Positions 8,658 to 18,384 of a DNA stretch of 64,000 bases are shown here, piece after piece. The stretch spans positions 2,852,001 to 2,916,000 of the forward strand of contig NZ_CP039396.1 in assembly GCF_004803915.1 (NCBI RefSeq), written 5' to 3'. Position 1 is the first letter of the stretch. Each line of letters begins with the position of its first letter. The stretch comes from Duncaniella dubosii. Its GTDB lineage: Bacteria > Bacteroidota > Bacteroidia > Bacteroidales > Muribaculaceae. A program made the translations under genes and the position numbers. The notes under the pieces were generated by a model that saw only the letters and a list, made by a program, of their open reading frames with translations, did not search any database and had not been told where the DNA came from.

Positions 8658-9992
8658 ATGGTGAAAAATAAACCAGATCAAAGTTTTATGAAACTCTGGA
8701 ATCTGAGTTTCGGCTTTTTCGGCGTGCAGATTGCCTATGCGTTGCAAAGCGCCAATATATCGCGTATTTTTGCGACTCTCGGAGCAGACCCTCATTCGCT
8801 TAGCTTCTTCTGGATTCTCCCACCTCTGATGGGAATTCTTGTGCAGCCGCTTGTCGGGGCTGCGAGTGACCGCACATGGAATCGACTTGGACGACGCTTG
8901 CCTTACCTGCTTCTCGGAGCTGCCGTGGCGGTCGTTGTGATGTGTCTGCTTCCAAATGCCGGTAGTTTCGGCTTGTCAGTCGGTGGAGCGATGATTTTTG
9001 GCTTTATCGCACTTATGTTTCTCGATACATCCATCAATATGGCAATGCAGTCGTTCAAGATGCTTGTCGGTGATCAGGTCAACGAGCGTCAGAAGGGCCT
9101 TGCGTATTCTATTCAGAGCTTCCTTTGCAACGCCGGCAGCCTTGTCGGTTATCTTGCCCCGATTACATTGACTGCTATCGGCGTGAGCAATCTCGCTCCG
9201 ATAGGTCAAGTGCCCGATGCGGTGACCTATTCATTTTATATTGGTGCGGCCGTGCTTATCCTGTGTGTAATCTACAGTTTCGCTACCATACGTGAAATGC
9301 CTCCAAAGGAATATGCTGAATATCACGGTATCACCGAGTCGCAGAAAGAAGAAAAAAGCGGCATGCTTTACCTTCTGCGTCATGCTCCGAAAACATTTTG
9401 GACAGTTGGTCTCGTTCAGTTCTTCTGCTGGGCAGCCTTCCTCTATATGTGGACTTACACTCCCGGTGCGATTGCCGATACTGTATGGGGTACAACTGAT
9501 ACTGAGACTGAAGCATATCAGACAGCCGGCAACTGGGTTGGCGTGTTGTTTGCCGTGCAGGCCGTTGGTTCTGTGCTCTGGGCTATTGTAATCCCGCGTT
9601 TCAAGAACCATAAAGTGATTTATGCACTTAGTCTGCTTCTCGGTGCTGTCGGTTTTATCTCGACATTGTTCATTACCGATAAATTTGTGCTTTTCATCTC
9701 GTTCCTCCTTGTAGGTTGTGCATGGGCTGCTATGCTTGCTCTTCCTTTCACTATTCTGACCAATTCTATTTCCGGCAAGAATATGGGTACTTATCTTGGC
9801 CTTTTCAATGGCACAATCTGTGTGCCTCAGATTTGCGCTGCGGCTTTAGGCGGAGTGATTCTTTCACTCCTCGGTGGCCGTCAGATCAGCATGCTTGTGC
9901 TGGCAGGAATATTCCTTGTTTTAGGTGCGATATGCGTGTCATTTGTAAAGGAAACTTACCCTGAAGTTCAGGATGAAACTGTAATGGAATAA
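8658..9992 (+). CDS. MFS transporter, SLC45/sugar-transporter-like
   Basis: This 444-residue inner-membrane protein has about 12 hydrophobic segments. The N-terminal half carries GFFGVQIAYALQSANISRIF and the loop DRTWNRLGRRLPYL, matching the glycoside/SLC45-type sugar transporters of the major facilitator superfamily. These are usually proton- or cation-linked carriers of disaccharides or maltose-like sugars, but the substrate cannot be read from the sequence. No glycoside hydrolase is adjacent. A long hairpin terminator follows the stop codon. Confidence 0.82.
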   Translation: MVKNKPDQSFMKLWNLSFGFFGVQIAYALQSANISRIFATLGADPHSLSFFWILPPLMGILVQPLVGAASDRTWNRLGRRLPYLLLGAAVAVVVMCLLPNAGSFGLSVGGAMIFGFIALMFLDTSINMAMQSFKMLVGDQVNERQKGLAYSIQSFLCNAGSLVGYLAPITLTAIGVSNLAPIGQVPDAVTYSFYIGAAVLILCVIYSFATIREMPPKEYAEYHGITESQKEEKSGMLYLLRHAPKTFWTVGLVQFFCWAAFLYMWTYTPGAIADTVWGTTDTETEAYQTAGNWVGVLFAVQAVGSVLWAIVIPRFKNHKVIYALSLLLGAVGFISTLFITDKFVLFISFLLVGCAWAAMLALPFTILTNSISGKNMGTYLGLFNGTICVPQICAAALGGVILSLLGGRQISMLVLAGIFLVLGAICVSFVKETYPEVQDETVME

Positions 9993-10000
9993 GAGATATA

Positions 10001-10071
10001 CACAATAAAAGGCAGAAAACCCATGCCGTCACAGAACTCATGACGGCATGGGTTTTCTGCCTTTTATTGTG
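10001..10071. terminator. 31-bp perfect stem, bidirectional terminator between convergent genes
   Basis: Arms 10001-10031 and 10041-10071 are perfect reverse complements over 31 bases with a 9-base loop. Internal A-rich and T-rich stretches allow termination in both directions. It lies between the MFS gene (plus) and the MATE gene (minus). Confidence 0.8.
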
Positions 10072-10077
10072 CTTGAA

Positions 10078-11372
10078 TTATTTTGCCTTGACCAACCTAT
10101 GGCGCAAGAATGTGAGTATAAGCCCGCGAGACAAGAGGTAAGCAAGAAAAGCGACCCACAGCCCATGATTGCCAAGAGTCCCGAAAAGTGTTGAATAAAG
10201 GGCGAAATATACGAGCGTTGCGATAGCGATAGAAATCAGCATTTCGCGTGTGCGTGTAGCTCCAATGAAAATGCCGTCCCATGTGAATGCAGCAAATCCT
10301 ACTGCCGGAATAGCGATTACCCATGCGAAAAATTCTTTTGACGACGATATGACATCCTTGTCATCACTCAGAAGGGTCATAATCCATTCTCCGGCAACAG
10401 CATACAGGACTGTAAATATAATAACCATTATGGCGCTCCATCGAAACAGAGCTTTAATTGTGCTGTTTAGCTCGTATATGTCTTGTTTCCCGATAGAATT
10501 ACCGCATAAAGACTCTCCGGCAAATGCAAATCCATCCATGAAATAGGAGAACAATATAAAGAATTGCATGAGCAGAGTATTGACGGCAAGTATGACAGTC
10601 CCTTGTGTAGAGCCTACTCGTGTGAACCATACGGTTACAACAATCAGACACAAGGTGCGGAACAGAATGTCAATATTGACGGAGAAAAAGCGTTTTAATT
10701 CTGTGGGTTGACGAGCGAGTTTAAAGATGGAAATTCCGGATGGTATTTTAAGAATGCGATTGAAATCCCGACAATGAATCCTATCCACTGTGCACTGAGT
10801 GTGCCACAGGCCACACCTTTTACTTTCAGTCCGAGAACGAATACGAGAAACAGGCTGATTGCTATGTTCGACAGATTTATTATGAAAGATACCCACATCG
10901 GGGCTTTGGCATTTTTAAGCCCTAGAAACCAACCCGTAAGAACGAATGTCCCGAGATAGGCCGGTGCACCCCATATCAATATTGAAAAATATTCGCCGAC
11001 AATCATTCCGATATCGCTTTTTACTTCGAGAATCCCGTTCGCAAACGTCAGAATTATATTTCTGCATAGAAGCATGATGACTGAAGCTGCAAATGTGACG
11101 AGAAGACCGCGTGCGAGCACAAGGTCGCACGAATTCTTGTTATTTGCCCCATTAGCCTGTGCGGTCAGTCCGCTTGAACCCATGCGCAGAAATGCAAACA
11201 GCCAGTATAACATATTGAAGATCGTCCCTCCGACAGCAATGGCTGCAATGTAGCCGGCACTCCCCATATGACCAACAATCACCACATCCATCAGCGCGAG
11301 CAGTGGAGTGGTGATGTTGGTGATTATCGAGGGTACTGCGATTGACAGTATTTCACGATTAATCCTTTTCAT
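10078..11372 (-). pseudogene. MATE-family efflux transporter, broken by a one-base deletion
   Basis: MATE transporters export drugs and metabolites using Na+ or H+ gradients. The N-terminal half (10695-11372) begins MKRINREILSIAVPSI with the family MDVVIVGHMG segment. The C-terminal half is in another frame down to 10078. The frames meet near 10720-10735, where restoring one base, for example making CCC from CC, joins ...YHPEF to ...FKLARQPTELKRFF. The repaired gene would have 432 codons (431 residues), normal for the family, with about 12 membrane segments. It is either a recent pseudogene or a consensus error; the latter is favoured by the same pattern elsewhere in the window. Confidence 0.85.
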
Positions 11373-11388
11373 GACAATGTGTCGGGAA

Positions 11389-13383
11389 TCAGTCTTTGAG
11401 GGTCTTGGCTTTCATTGATTCCCAGATGAGATAAATGATCAGCAGTGCATAGACAGCGAGTCCGGCCCATTGTGTGGCGATTACATCCATCGGATTCTGA
11501 TATTCAAAACCGAGGAATCGAGTCAGTGCTGCGAATACACCGAAGAGCGCGCCACCGGCAATAAGACCCGATGAAATGAGAGTGCCACGGTCGCGACGGG
11601 CATCGTTGACGGCCTTGTCCTTTGAACGGCTACCCACGAACCATGCTATAGCGCCTCCTACCAGAAGCGGAGTGTTGAGCTGAAGCGGTATGAACATGCC
11701 AAGGCAGAATGCAAGCGCAGGAACGCCGAGCCAGTTCAACAGGAGGGCGAGTATCGCACCAACCATGTAGAGAATCCAAGGTGTGTCGCCACCCATCATA
11801 AGTGGTTCGATGACTTTAGCCATCGCGTTGGCCTGAGGCGCTACAAGTGCATTGTCGCCGGTGAATCCGTAAACCTGATTCAAAAGAAGAATCACACCGC
11901 CTACTGTGGCAGCCGACACGAGTGTGCCGAGGAACTTCCAGCTTTCCTGCTTTTTAGGTGTAGAGCCTAACCAGTAGCCGACTTTAAGGTCGGTGACAAA
12001 GCCGCCGGCCATTGAAAGCGCTGTGCAGACAACTCCACCGATGACCATTGAGGCTACTATGCCTGACGAACCACTGAGCCCTATGCCGACGAAGATGGCA
12101 GAAGCTATGATGAGGGTCATAAGGGTCATGCCCGACACGGGGTTTGAGCCTACGATTGCAATAGCGTTAGCGGCCACGGTGGTGAACAGGAATGCGATGA
12201 GTGTGACGACAAGCCATGCGACAAATGCCTGCCAGAATGTGTTGATGACACCGATCCAGAAGAATAATAGTACTGCGATCAAAGCGATGGAGACGAAGAA
12301 TACGATATGTTTCATCGAAATATCGCTCTGCCAGCGCACGGTCGAAGAGCTGTCGGCTTTGCCTTTGAGTTCACGGCCGGCTAGACCTACAGCACTTTGA
12401 ATTATACTCCATGATTTTACAATGCCGATGATACCGGCCATCGCGATACCGCCGATACCGATAAGACGGGCGTAGTCTGCAAAGATGGCTTCAGGTGACA
12501 TTGCTGTAATCTCGGAGCTTCCGTATGTGCCGAGCATCGGGATGAGAACCCACCACACAAACACAGAACCTGCAAAGATTATGAATGCGTAGTTGAGCCC
12601 GATAATATAACCGAGTCCAAGCACGGCCGCGCCGGTGTTGCAGCTGACAACAAGCTTGGTCTTTTCTGCAAGAGTCTGTCCCCAGCTTGTCACAGCGGTA
12701 TTAAGCACTCCGGCCCACCAGCCGAAAGTTTCCACGACATAGTCGTAGACACCACCGATAAGCGATGCAATGACAAGTGTTTTGGCTTGTCCGTCATTTT
12801 TAGCTGAAGCTTTGGCAATACCGCTTGCAAGCACCTGCGTAGTGGCTGTCGCTTCCGGAAAAGGATACTTTCCGTGCATATCCTTCACAAAATATTTTCG
12901 GAAAGGAATGAAGAAAAGTATTCCAAGTATGCCTCCGAGTAGTGAACTTAGGAAAATCTGAAGGAAGTTGACTGTGATTTCAGGATATTTAGCCTGAAGG
13001 ATGTAGAGGGCGGGCAGGGTGAATATCGCTCCCGCGACAATCACGCCTGAACATGCTCCGATACTTTGGATGATTACATTCTGGCCAAGCGGATTCTGCT
13101 TTTTCAATGCGCCTGAAAGCCCGACCGCGATGATGGCGATTGGAATTGCGGCTTCAAACACCTGTCCGACCTTGAGTCCGAGATATGCGGCCGCGGCACT
13201 GAATATAACAGCGAGCACAAGACCCATTGTCACCGAGTAGGGGGTGACTTCGGCGTAATCGCGGGCAGGGTGCATGATAGGACGATATTCTTCATCATTC
13301 CCGAGTTCGCGGAATGCGTTTTCGGGAAGTTCAAGAGGATCGGCCTCCATGTATATTTCTTTAGCTTCTCTATGGTCTGCCAT
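11389..13383 (-). CDS. OPT-family oligopeptide transporter
   Basis: This 664-residue polytopic membrane protein of the oligopeptide transporter superfamily has an N-terminal cytoplasmic segment of about 45 residues and then about 14-16 hydrophobic segments. Seen motifs include the YPFPEATATTQVL stretch and SNPVSGMTLMTL, both conserved in bacterial OPT proteins. Bacterial members are thought to import peptides or metal-chelate complexes by proton symport; the substrate here is not known. It lies 30 bases after lysA on the same strand and could be the last gene of a lysC-lysA-OPT transcript, with the MATE gene 16 bases further. Confidence 0.88.
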   Translation of the reverse strand: MADHREAKEIYMEADPLELPENAFRELGNDEEYRPIMHPARDYAEVTPYSVTMGLVLAVIFSAAAAYLGLKVGQVFEAAIPIAIIAVGLSGALKKQNPLGQNVIIQSIGACSGVIVAGAIFTLPALYILQAKYPEITVNFLQIFLSSLLGGILGILFFIPFRKYFVKDMHGKYPFPEATATTQVLASGIAKASAKNDGQAKTLVIASLIGGVYDYVVETFGWWAGVLNTAVTSWGQTLAEKTKLVVSCNTGAAVLGLGYIIGLNYAFIIFAGSVFVWWVLIPMLGTYGSSEITAMSPEAIFADYARLIGIGGIAMAGIIGIVKSWSIIQSAVGLAGRELKGKADSSSTVRWQSDISMKHIVFFVSIALIAVLLFFWIGVINTFWQAFVAWLVVTLIAFLFTTVAANAIAIVGSNPVSGMTLMTLIIASAIFVGIGLSGSSGIVASMVIGGVVCTALSMAGGFVTDLKVGYWLGSTPKKQESWKFLGTLVSAATVGGVILLLNQVYGFTGDNALVAPQANAMAKVIEPLMMGGDTPWILYMVGAILALLLNWLGVPALAFCLGMFIPLQLNTPLLVGGAIAWFVGSRSKDKAVNDARRDRGTLISSGLIAGGALFGVFAALTRFLGFEYQNPMDVIATQWAGLAVYALLIIYLIWESMKAKTLKD

Positions 13384-13413
13384 TATAAATAATGTGATTT
13401 AAATGAATGGTCT

Positions 13414-14562
13414 TTATTCTGAAAAATATGAAGGCGGGAATGGACGGCAGTTGTAGCGTGAGGCCATAATCTCGCCGTATGCTCCGGCTGATCTGAGAGC
13501 TAAAAGGTCGCCGCGTTTCAGTGCCGGGAGTGTCTCGTCCTGACCGAAACAGTCGGAAGACTCACAAATCGGGCCTACCACATCGTAGTGATGGAGTTCG
13601 CCGTTAGGATTGGTGATGTTCTCAATTTTATGGTGTGCGTTGTAGAGGGCGGGACGTATGAGGTCGCTCATGCCTGCATCGACGATTGCAAACTTTTTGG
13701 TAGTTCCTTCCTTGACATACAGCACACGTGTGATGAGCGAGCCACATTGGGCGACAACTGAACGGCCTAATTCGAAATGAACTTCTTGATCCGGTCGGAT
13801 GTGCAGATGGTTGTGGAATGTCGTGAAATATCCTTCGAAATCCGGGATAGGATGACGTTCGGGATGTGCATAGTCTATTCCAAGTCCTCCGCCGAGATTT
13901 ATTGATGAAAACGTGATTCCACGGCTTTCATATTCATCCTGAAGGCGGTTGATTGTCTCACAGAGCATGACGAACGGCTCGTTTTCTGTGATTTGTGAAC
14001 CGATGTGGAAGTGAAGCCCTTTTAATTCGATGTTGGGGAGAGTGCAGGCAAGCGCTACCATTCCGGGAAGCATTTCAAGGTTTATGCCGAATTTGTTTTC
14101 GGCAAGACCTGTAGTGATGTAGGCGTGGGTATGGGCATCGATATTGGGATTCACACGGATGGCTATGCGCGCGGTTTTTCCCATCTCGGTGGCTATCTGA
14201 CTTATGACACGCAGTTCCGGCTCTGATTCGACGTTGAAACATTCAATATCTTTTTCAAGTCCGAGACGGATCTCATTGTCGCTTTTGCCTACGCCCGCAA
14301 ACACGATGCGGTCGCCACGGAACCCGGCCTCAATAGCAGTTTCTATTTCCCATCCGCTCACACAGTCGACACCGAAGCCGGCCGCCTGTATATATCGGAG
14401 TATGCCGGGGTTGGCATTGGCTTTTATAGCATAATGGACTTTGAAACGGGAATCGCGCGCTGTGCGCTTGATTTCTTTGAGTGTACGGTCAAGCAGCTTC
14501 AGGTCGTAGAAATAAAACGGGGTCTGAAGAGATGAAAATTCTTCTATTGGAAAACGTGTCAT
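13414..14562 (-). CDS. lysA: diaminopimelate decarboxylase
   Basis: LysA is the PLP enzyme that decarboxylates meso-diaminopimelate to L-lysine, the last step of lysine synthesis. It has 382 residues. The PLP lysine is Lys47 in HYAIKAN. The glycine-rich phosphate-binding NLGGGLGIDY and the substrate-binding CESSDCF are present. The ATG shares a base with the stop codon of lysC (TAATG), so the two are translationally coupled. The size is slightly short, as is usual for Bacteroidota LysA. Confidence 0.95.
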   Translation of the reverse strand: MTRFPIEEFSSLQTPFYFYDLKLLDRTLKEIKRTARDSRFKVHYAIKANANPGILRYIQAAGFGVDCVSGWEIETAIEAGFRGDRIVFAGVGKSDNEIRLGLEKDIECFNVESEPELRVISQIATEMGKTARIAIRVNPNIDAHTHAYITTGLAENKFGINLEMLPGMVALACTLPNIELKGLHFHIGSQITENEPFVMLCETINRLQDEYESRGITFSSINLGGGLGIDYAHPERHPIPDFEGYFTTFHNHLHIRPDQEVHFELGRSVVAQCGSLITRVLYVKEGTTKKFAIVDAGMSDLIRPALYNAHHKIENITNPNGELHHYDVVGPICESSDCFGQDETLPALKRGDLLALRSAGAYGEIMASRYNCRPFPPSYFSE

Positions 14563-15884
14563 TATTTTTCGTTGAAAAGGGTTTCACTGAGACGACGCAG
14601 GGCTGTAATCTTGTCTTCCTTGCGGATGAGGAACGAAATGTTATAGTTTGAACCGCCATAGGAAATCATACGGACAGGAATATCAGCAAGTGCTTCCATC
14701 GCCTTTGCTTCATAACCAGTGTTGGTCCATTCCATGTTTCCCACCACACAGATGATCACCATGTCGCGGTCAATGGTCACAGTACCGAATTTTTTCAGCT
14801 CGTCGACTATCTCAGGCAGGAAGCGTTCTGAATCGATGGTGAGTGACACACCGACTTCGCTTGTTGCAATCATGTCTATCGGAGTGCGGTATTTCTCAAA
14901 TGTCTCGAACACACGGGTCAGGTAGCCGTAGGCAAGAAGCATGCGTGAGCTCTTGATTTTGATAGCTACGATATTGTCTTTTGCTGCGACGGCTTTGATT
15001 GTCGGTTCAGTGATGTTGTTGTAGATGAGTGTTCCGTGAGCTTCCGGCTCAAGTGTGTTGAGGAGGCGTAGCGGGATGTTGTTGACCTTTGCCGGAAGTA
15101 CGCATGTCGGATGAAGAATCTTGGCTCCGAAATAAGCGAGTTCAGAGGCTTCCTCATAGTGGAGTTCATTCACAGGACTGGTCTTGTCGACAAAACGCGG
15201 GTCGTTGTTGTGCATACCGTCGATGTCGGTCCAGATTTCTATTTCTTCAGCCTCGATGGCTGCACCGATGAGCGATGCCGTGTAGTCGCTTCCTCCACGC
15301 TGCAGGTTGTCGATTTCGCCTGTGGAGTTGCGGCAGATAAAGCCTTGGGTGACATAGATGTCGGCATCCACATATTTATCGAGCAGAGGCTGGAGATGGA
15401 GCGATATATGCTGCATGTCTGGCTCGCCGTTAGTGTCGGTCTTCATGAAATCGAGAGCGGGAAGTGCTTCCGCATAAAGTCCACGTTCGTTAAGTAATAT
15501 AGTCATCATTGCCACGCTCATGATTTCGCCTTGGGCAAGGATGATTTTTTCTTCAACTTCGCTGAAAGTCTCGCGCTGGGTGAACGAACGGATATAGTTG
15601 AAACAGGCTTTTATCTCTTTGAGTGCTTTCTCGCGGCTCTCATGTTTGTCATAGAGTGCGGCAATTGTTTTGAGATATTTTGACTCAAGAAGGTTGATTG
15701 TTTCTTTAGCACCGTTGGTATTCTTTTTGTAGAGATAATCGGAAATCTCGACAAGCGAATTGGTAGTGCCTGACATTGCGGAAAGCACTATGATGTTTTT
15801 ACCTCTCTCCGACACGAGATCGGCAACGTGACGGATGCGTTCTGCGGAACCGACCGAGGTTCCTCCAAACTTTAAAACTTTCAT
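14562..15884 (-). CDS. lysC: aspartate kinase, monofunctional
   Basis: Aspartokinase phosphorylates L-aspartate, the first step toward diaminopimelate, lysine, threonine and methionine. The protein has 440 residues. The kinase domain starts with MKVLKFGGTSVGS and contains RGGSDYTASLIGAA and the EIWTDIDG substrate motif. Two ACT domains follow (about residues 300-440) and probably mediate feedback inhibition. There is no fused homoserine dehydrogenase. The gene is coupled to lysA. Upstream on the minus strand a TAATTTTG box (complement of 15972-15979) may be its -7 element. I see no lysine riboswitch. Confidence 0.95.
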   Translation of the reverse strand: MKVLKFGGTSVGSAERIRHVADLVSERGKNIIVLSAMSGTTNSLVEISDYLYKKNTNGAKETINLLESKYLKTIAALYDKHESREKALKEIKACFNYIRSFTQRETFSEVEEKIILAQGEIMSVAMMTILLNERGLYAEALPALDFMKTDTNGEPDMQHISLHLQPLLDKYVDADIYVTQGFICRNSTGEIDNLQRGGSDYTASLIGAAIEAEEIEIWTDIDGMHNNDPRFVDKTSPVNELHYEEASELAYFGAKILHPTCVLPAKVNNIPLRLLNTLEPEAHGTLIYNNITEPTIKAVAAKDNIVAIKIKSSRMLLAYGYLTRVFETFEKYRTPIDMIATSEVGVSLTIDSERFLPEIVDELKKFGTVTIDRDMVIICVVGNMEWTNTGYEAKAMEALADIPVRMISYGGSNYNISFLIRKEDKITALRRLSETLFNEK

Positions 15885-15998
15885 GTGTTAAACTGTATAA
15901 TGAATGTGATATTTGTTAATCGGAAACTGTTTGCAAGAGTGACAATTTATGCGATTTTAGTAAATTATTCGCAAAATTACAACAAAATCTCTAAAAAG

Positions 15999-16046
15999 CG
16001 AACCAAATGACCGTTAAACCTTTCATTTTTACGGTCATTTGGTTCG
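15999..16046 (-). terminator. hairpin terminator after the TPR gene
   Basis: Arms 15999-16014 and 16031-16046 are perfect 16-bp reverse complements with a 16-base loop. On the minus strand the stem is followed by CTTTTTAG. It separates the TPR gene (ending at 16132) from lysC. Confidence 0.65.
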
Positions 16047-16131
16047 AAAATTTAATAATTATATATGTGGCACTGTCTGCCGTCTTGTTTTAGTTTACAA
16101 TGCCGTTATGGTTATCGTTGTTTCCAGTGTT

Positions 16132-18168
16132 TTAATGATCAGAGGTCATCCGCTTAAGCAGAGAGTAGGAGGGGACTATGCCAAGTTCGCCCGATCGGCT
16201 GAGGTCGGGGAATGCTTTTGCCTTGTCGCCCATTGTCAGATAGACAAATCCTCGGTTGTAGAAAGCCTCTCCGAAGTCACGTTTAAGCTCAATTGCTTTG
16301 GTAAAAGCCTTGACAGCATCGTCGAGACGGCCGGTTTCGGCAAGAATCACACCTTTATTATAATAGGCTACAGGCATGAATGGTGACAACCTGATAGCGT
16401 TGTCAATATCATGGAGAATTTCTTCGGTCTCATTTGCTGTCAGCAATGTCCTGCTTTCACGGTTCATTCCTCCTTTCATGCTGTAGCGGATCTGTGCTCT
16501 GAGCAGATAGGCGAGAGCAAAGTCAGGTGTAAGCTCAATCGCTTTGTCAAGGTCGGAAATTGCATTGGAATAATCTTCGATGGTGTACAGATCCATTGCA
16601 CGACCGAAATAGTCAATGGCTCGCGGTGGATGATTGGCGATGTAGGAGTTATAGAAATTTATTGACGAGCGGTGGGTCTCGTCGGCTTCCGGCCCTTTGA
16701 TGCTTGCCTCGCGATTCGTTACCTGAAGGATAAACCGTAGTAGCCCTGTGGCGTTGAGTTCGTTCACTTCGCGGATATACTCGCTGTTTAGCTTTATCTC
16801 GGTGGGCGAGGTATAATATGTCACGATAAAAATCGGTTCGAGTTCCACTCGGATATCCTGATCCTGTACCTTGCCACGGATTGTTGCGATTTCATTCTCG
16901 TTGGTTGCGCTGGCGGAGATTGTGGCAAGCGAAGAGAACCGTTTTTTCACCTGTTCCTGCGTCTCTGTCACCTGCGGGCGCTCATCATTGTCTCTGCCAT
17001 TTTTGGCGCTTTCGTCGGTTGAAGAGCCTGCATTGCCCGCGAACTGACGGTCTGCCGGGACTTGTACGTTTGTTTTTGCAAGAGCGAGTGATTTGTTATA
17101 GTCCTTTTCGGCAGATGCCATATCCCCTTTGCGACGTTTGATGTCATAGCGCAGGAAGTATGCAGCCGCAAAATCGGGATAAGCTTCAATCACACGGTTG
17201 AGGTCGGCGAGAGCACTGTCGAAGTCGCCGATTTCGGCTAACAGTATAGAACGGTTATAAAGCGTCTTGTAATCGTCAGGGTTAAGATTGATGACAGATG
17301 AAAAGTCTTCAATAGCTTTGTTAGTGTCATGGACTTCTGCTCGGAGTAAACCTCGGTTGAATAGCGCCAAAGTGTTAAGCGGATTGAGTTTCAACGCATG
17401 TTCATAGTCATCGAATGCTCCGTAGATATCATCGGTCATATATCTGAGATATGCACGGTTGATATAGAATCCCGCATTCTCAGGCTGTAGTTTGATGGCC
17501 ATATCCATGTCTCCGAGAGCACTTTTGTAGTCCTGTCCTGAGTGGATGGCGATGTCGGCCCGCATGAGATAGCCGTTGATGGCAGACGAGTTTATTGACA
17601 GGGCTTTTTCAATGTCGGCTTTCGCGGCTACAGTGTCCTTTTCTTCAAGTCGTATGCGGGCCCGACCAAGATAGCCGTTTTCAAAGCGGGGATATTTTTT
17701 GAGCAGTGATTCAAATGTATTCAAAGCTCCTTCGCGATCTTTGACCTCGTTCTGTGCCATCGCCTTGTTAAACATTACTCCCCTGCTTTCAGGAAGCATT
17801 TCAAGCACTTTGTTGTAGTCTTCGATGGCTTCTCGGTTTTTCCCTTGGTTCTGGCGTGCGACACCCCTGACTTCATAGGCATCGACAATGAACGGGTTGC
17901 GTTCGATAGCGAGCGTCGCATCTTCTTCTGCACCGGCGAAATCGTCAAGATTGAGTTTGGCAATAGCTCTGTAGAAATATGGCTTTGCCAGTTTCGGATT
18001 CACACTTATAACCTGATTAAAATATTGGATTGACAGTATGTAATCTTCGAAATAATGGGTGTTTGCACCAATTCTAAGCACCTGCTCGGTATTGATTTGT
18101 GCGCGGATGGAGATGAATGTGGAGAATAGCAATGTGATTACAATTGCAGACTGATATAATCGCGACAT
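16132..18168 (-). CDS. large tetratricopeptide-repeat protein, secreted or periplasmic
   Basis: This 678-residue protein has an N-terminal signal peptide (hydrophobic residues about 5-22, then IRAQ). It then has many TPR units in tandem, roughly nine or ten between residues 35 and 370. A linker region (about 375-520) lacks clear repeats, and further TPR units run from about 535 to 665. Typical TPR signatures are NLDDFAGAEEDATLAI, ALFNRGLLRAE and AFYNRGFVYL. TPR arrays mediate protein-protein contacts; in Bacteroidota such proteins often sit at the cell envelope. No partner or catalytic domain is visible. A TACATTTG -7 box lies at 18207-18214 (minus). Confidence 0.85.
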   Translation of the reverse strand: MSRLYQSAIVITLLFSTFISIRAQINTEQVLRIGANTHYFEDYILSIQYFNQVISVNPKLAKPYFYRAIAKLNLDDFAGAEEDATLAIERNPFIVDAYEVRGVARQNQGKNREAIEDYNKVLEMLPESRGVMFNKAMAQNEVKDREGALNTFESLLKKYPRFENGYLGRARIRLEEKDTVAAKADIEKALSINSSAINGYLMRADIAIHSGQDYKSALGDMDMAIKLQPENAGFYINRAYLRYMTDDIYGAFDDYEHALKLNPLNTLALFNRGLLRAEVHDTNKAIEDFSSVINLNPDDYKTLYNRSILLAEIGDFDSALADLNRVIEAYPDFAAAYFLRYDIKRRKGDMASAEKDYNKSLALAKTNVQVPADRQFAGNAGSSTDESAKNGRDNDERPQVTETQEQVKKRFSSLATISASATNENEIATIRGKVQDQDIRVELEPIFIVTYYTSPTEIKLNSEYIREVNELNATGLLRFILQVTNREASIKGPEADETHRSSINFYNSYIANHPPRAIDYFGRAMDLYTIEDYSNAISDLDKAIELTPDFALAYLLRAQIRYSMKGGMNRESRTLLTANETEEILHDIDNAIRLSPFMPVAYYNKGVILAETGRLDDAVKAFTKAIELKRDFGEAFYNRGFVYLTMGDKAKAFPDLSRSGELGIVPSYSLLKRMTSDH

Positions 18169-18325
18169 TTGCGTTGAATATGATGATTCTGATTTTTATT
18201 TAACGGCAAATGTAGTGTTTTATGAGAAAACGACGAAAAATTTAAGGAAATTTTGGAATTTTAGTGGACGCGATTGCGGTCCGAATGAATCAGGGAGTAT
18301 ATTTATAGCCGGAATGCCTTTATGA

Positions 18326-18358
18326 TTTGTTCTTATGGGAAATAATTGATTAATTTTG
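18326..18358 (+). promoter_or_regulatory. promoter of the VanX-like dipeptidase gene
   Basis: TTTG at 18326-18329, 21 bases, then TAATTTTG at 18351-18358, matching the Bacteroidota promoter consensus. The start codon at 18385 is 27 bases beyond the -7 box. Confidence 0.65.
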
Positions 18359-18384
18359 CAATACTGTTTTCGGTATGATTAAAA

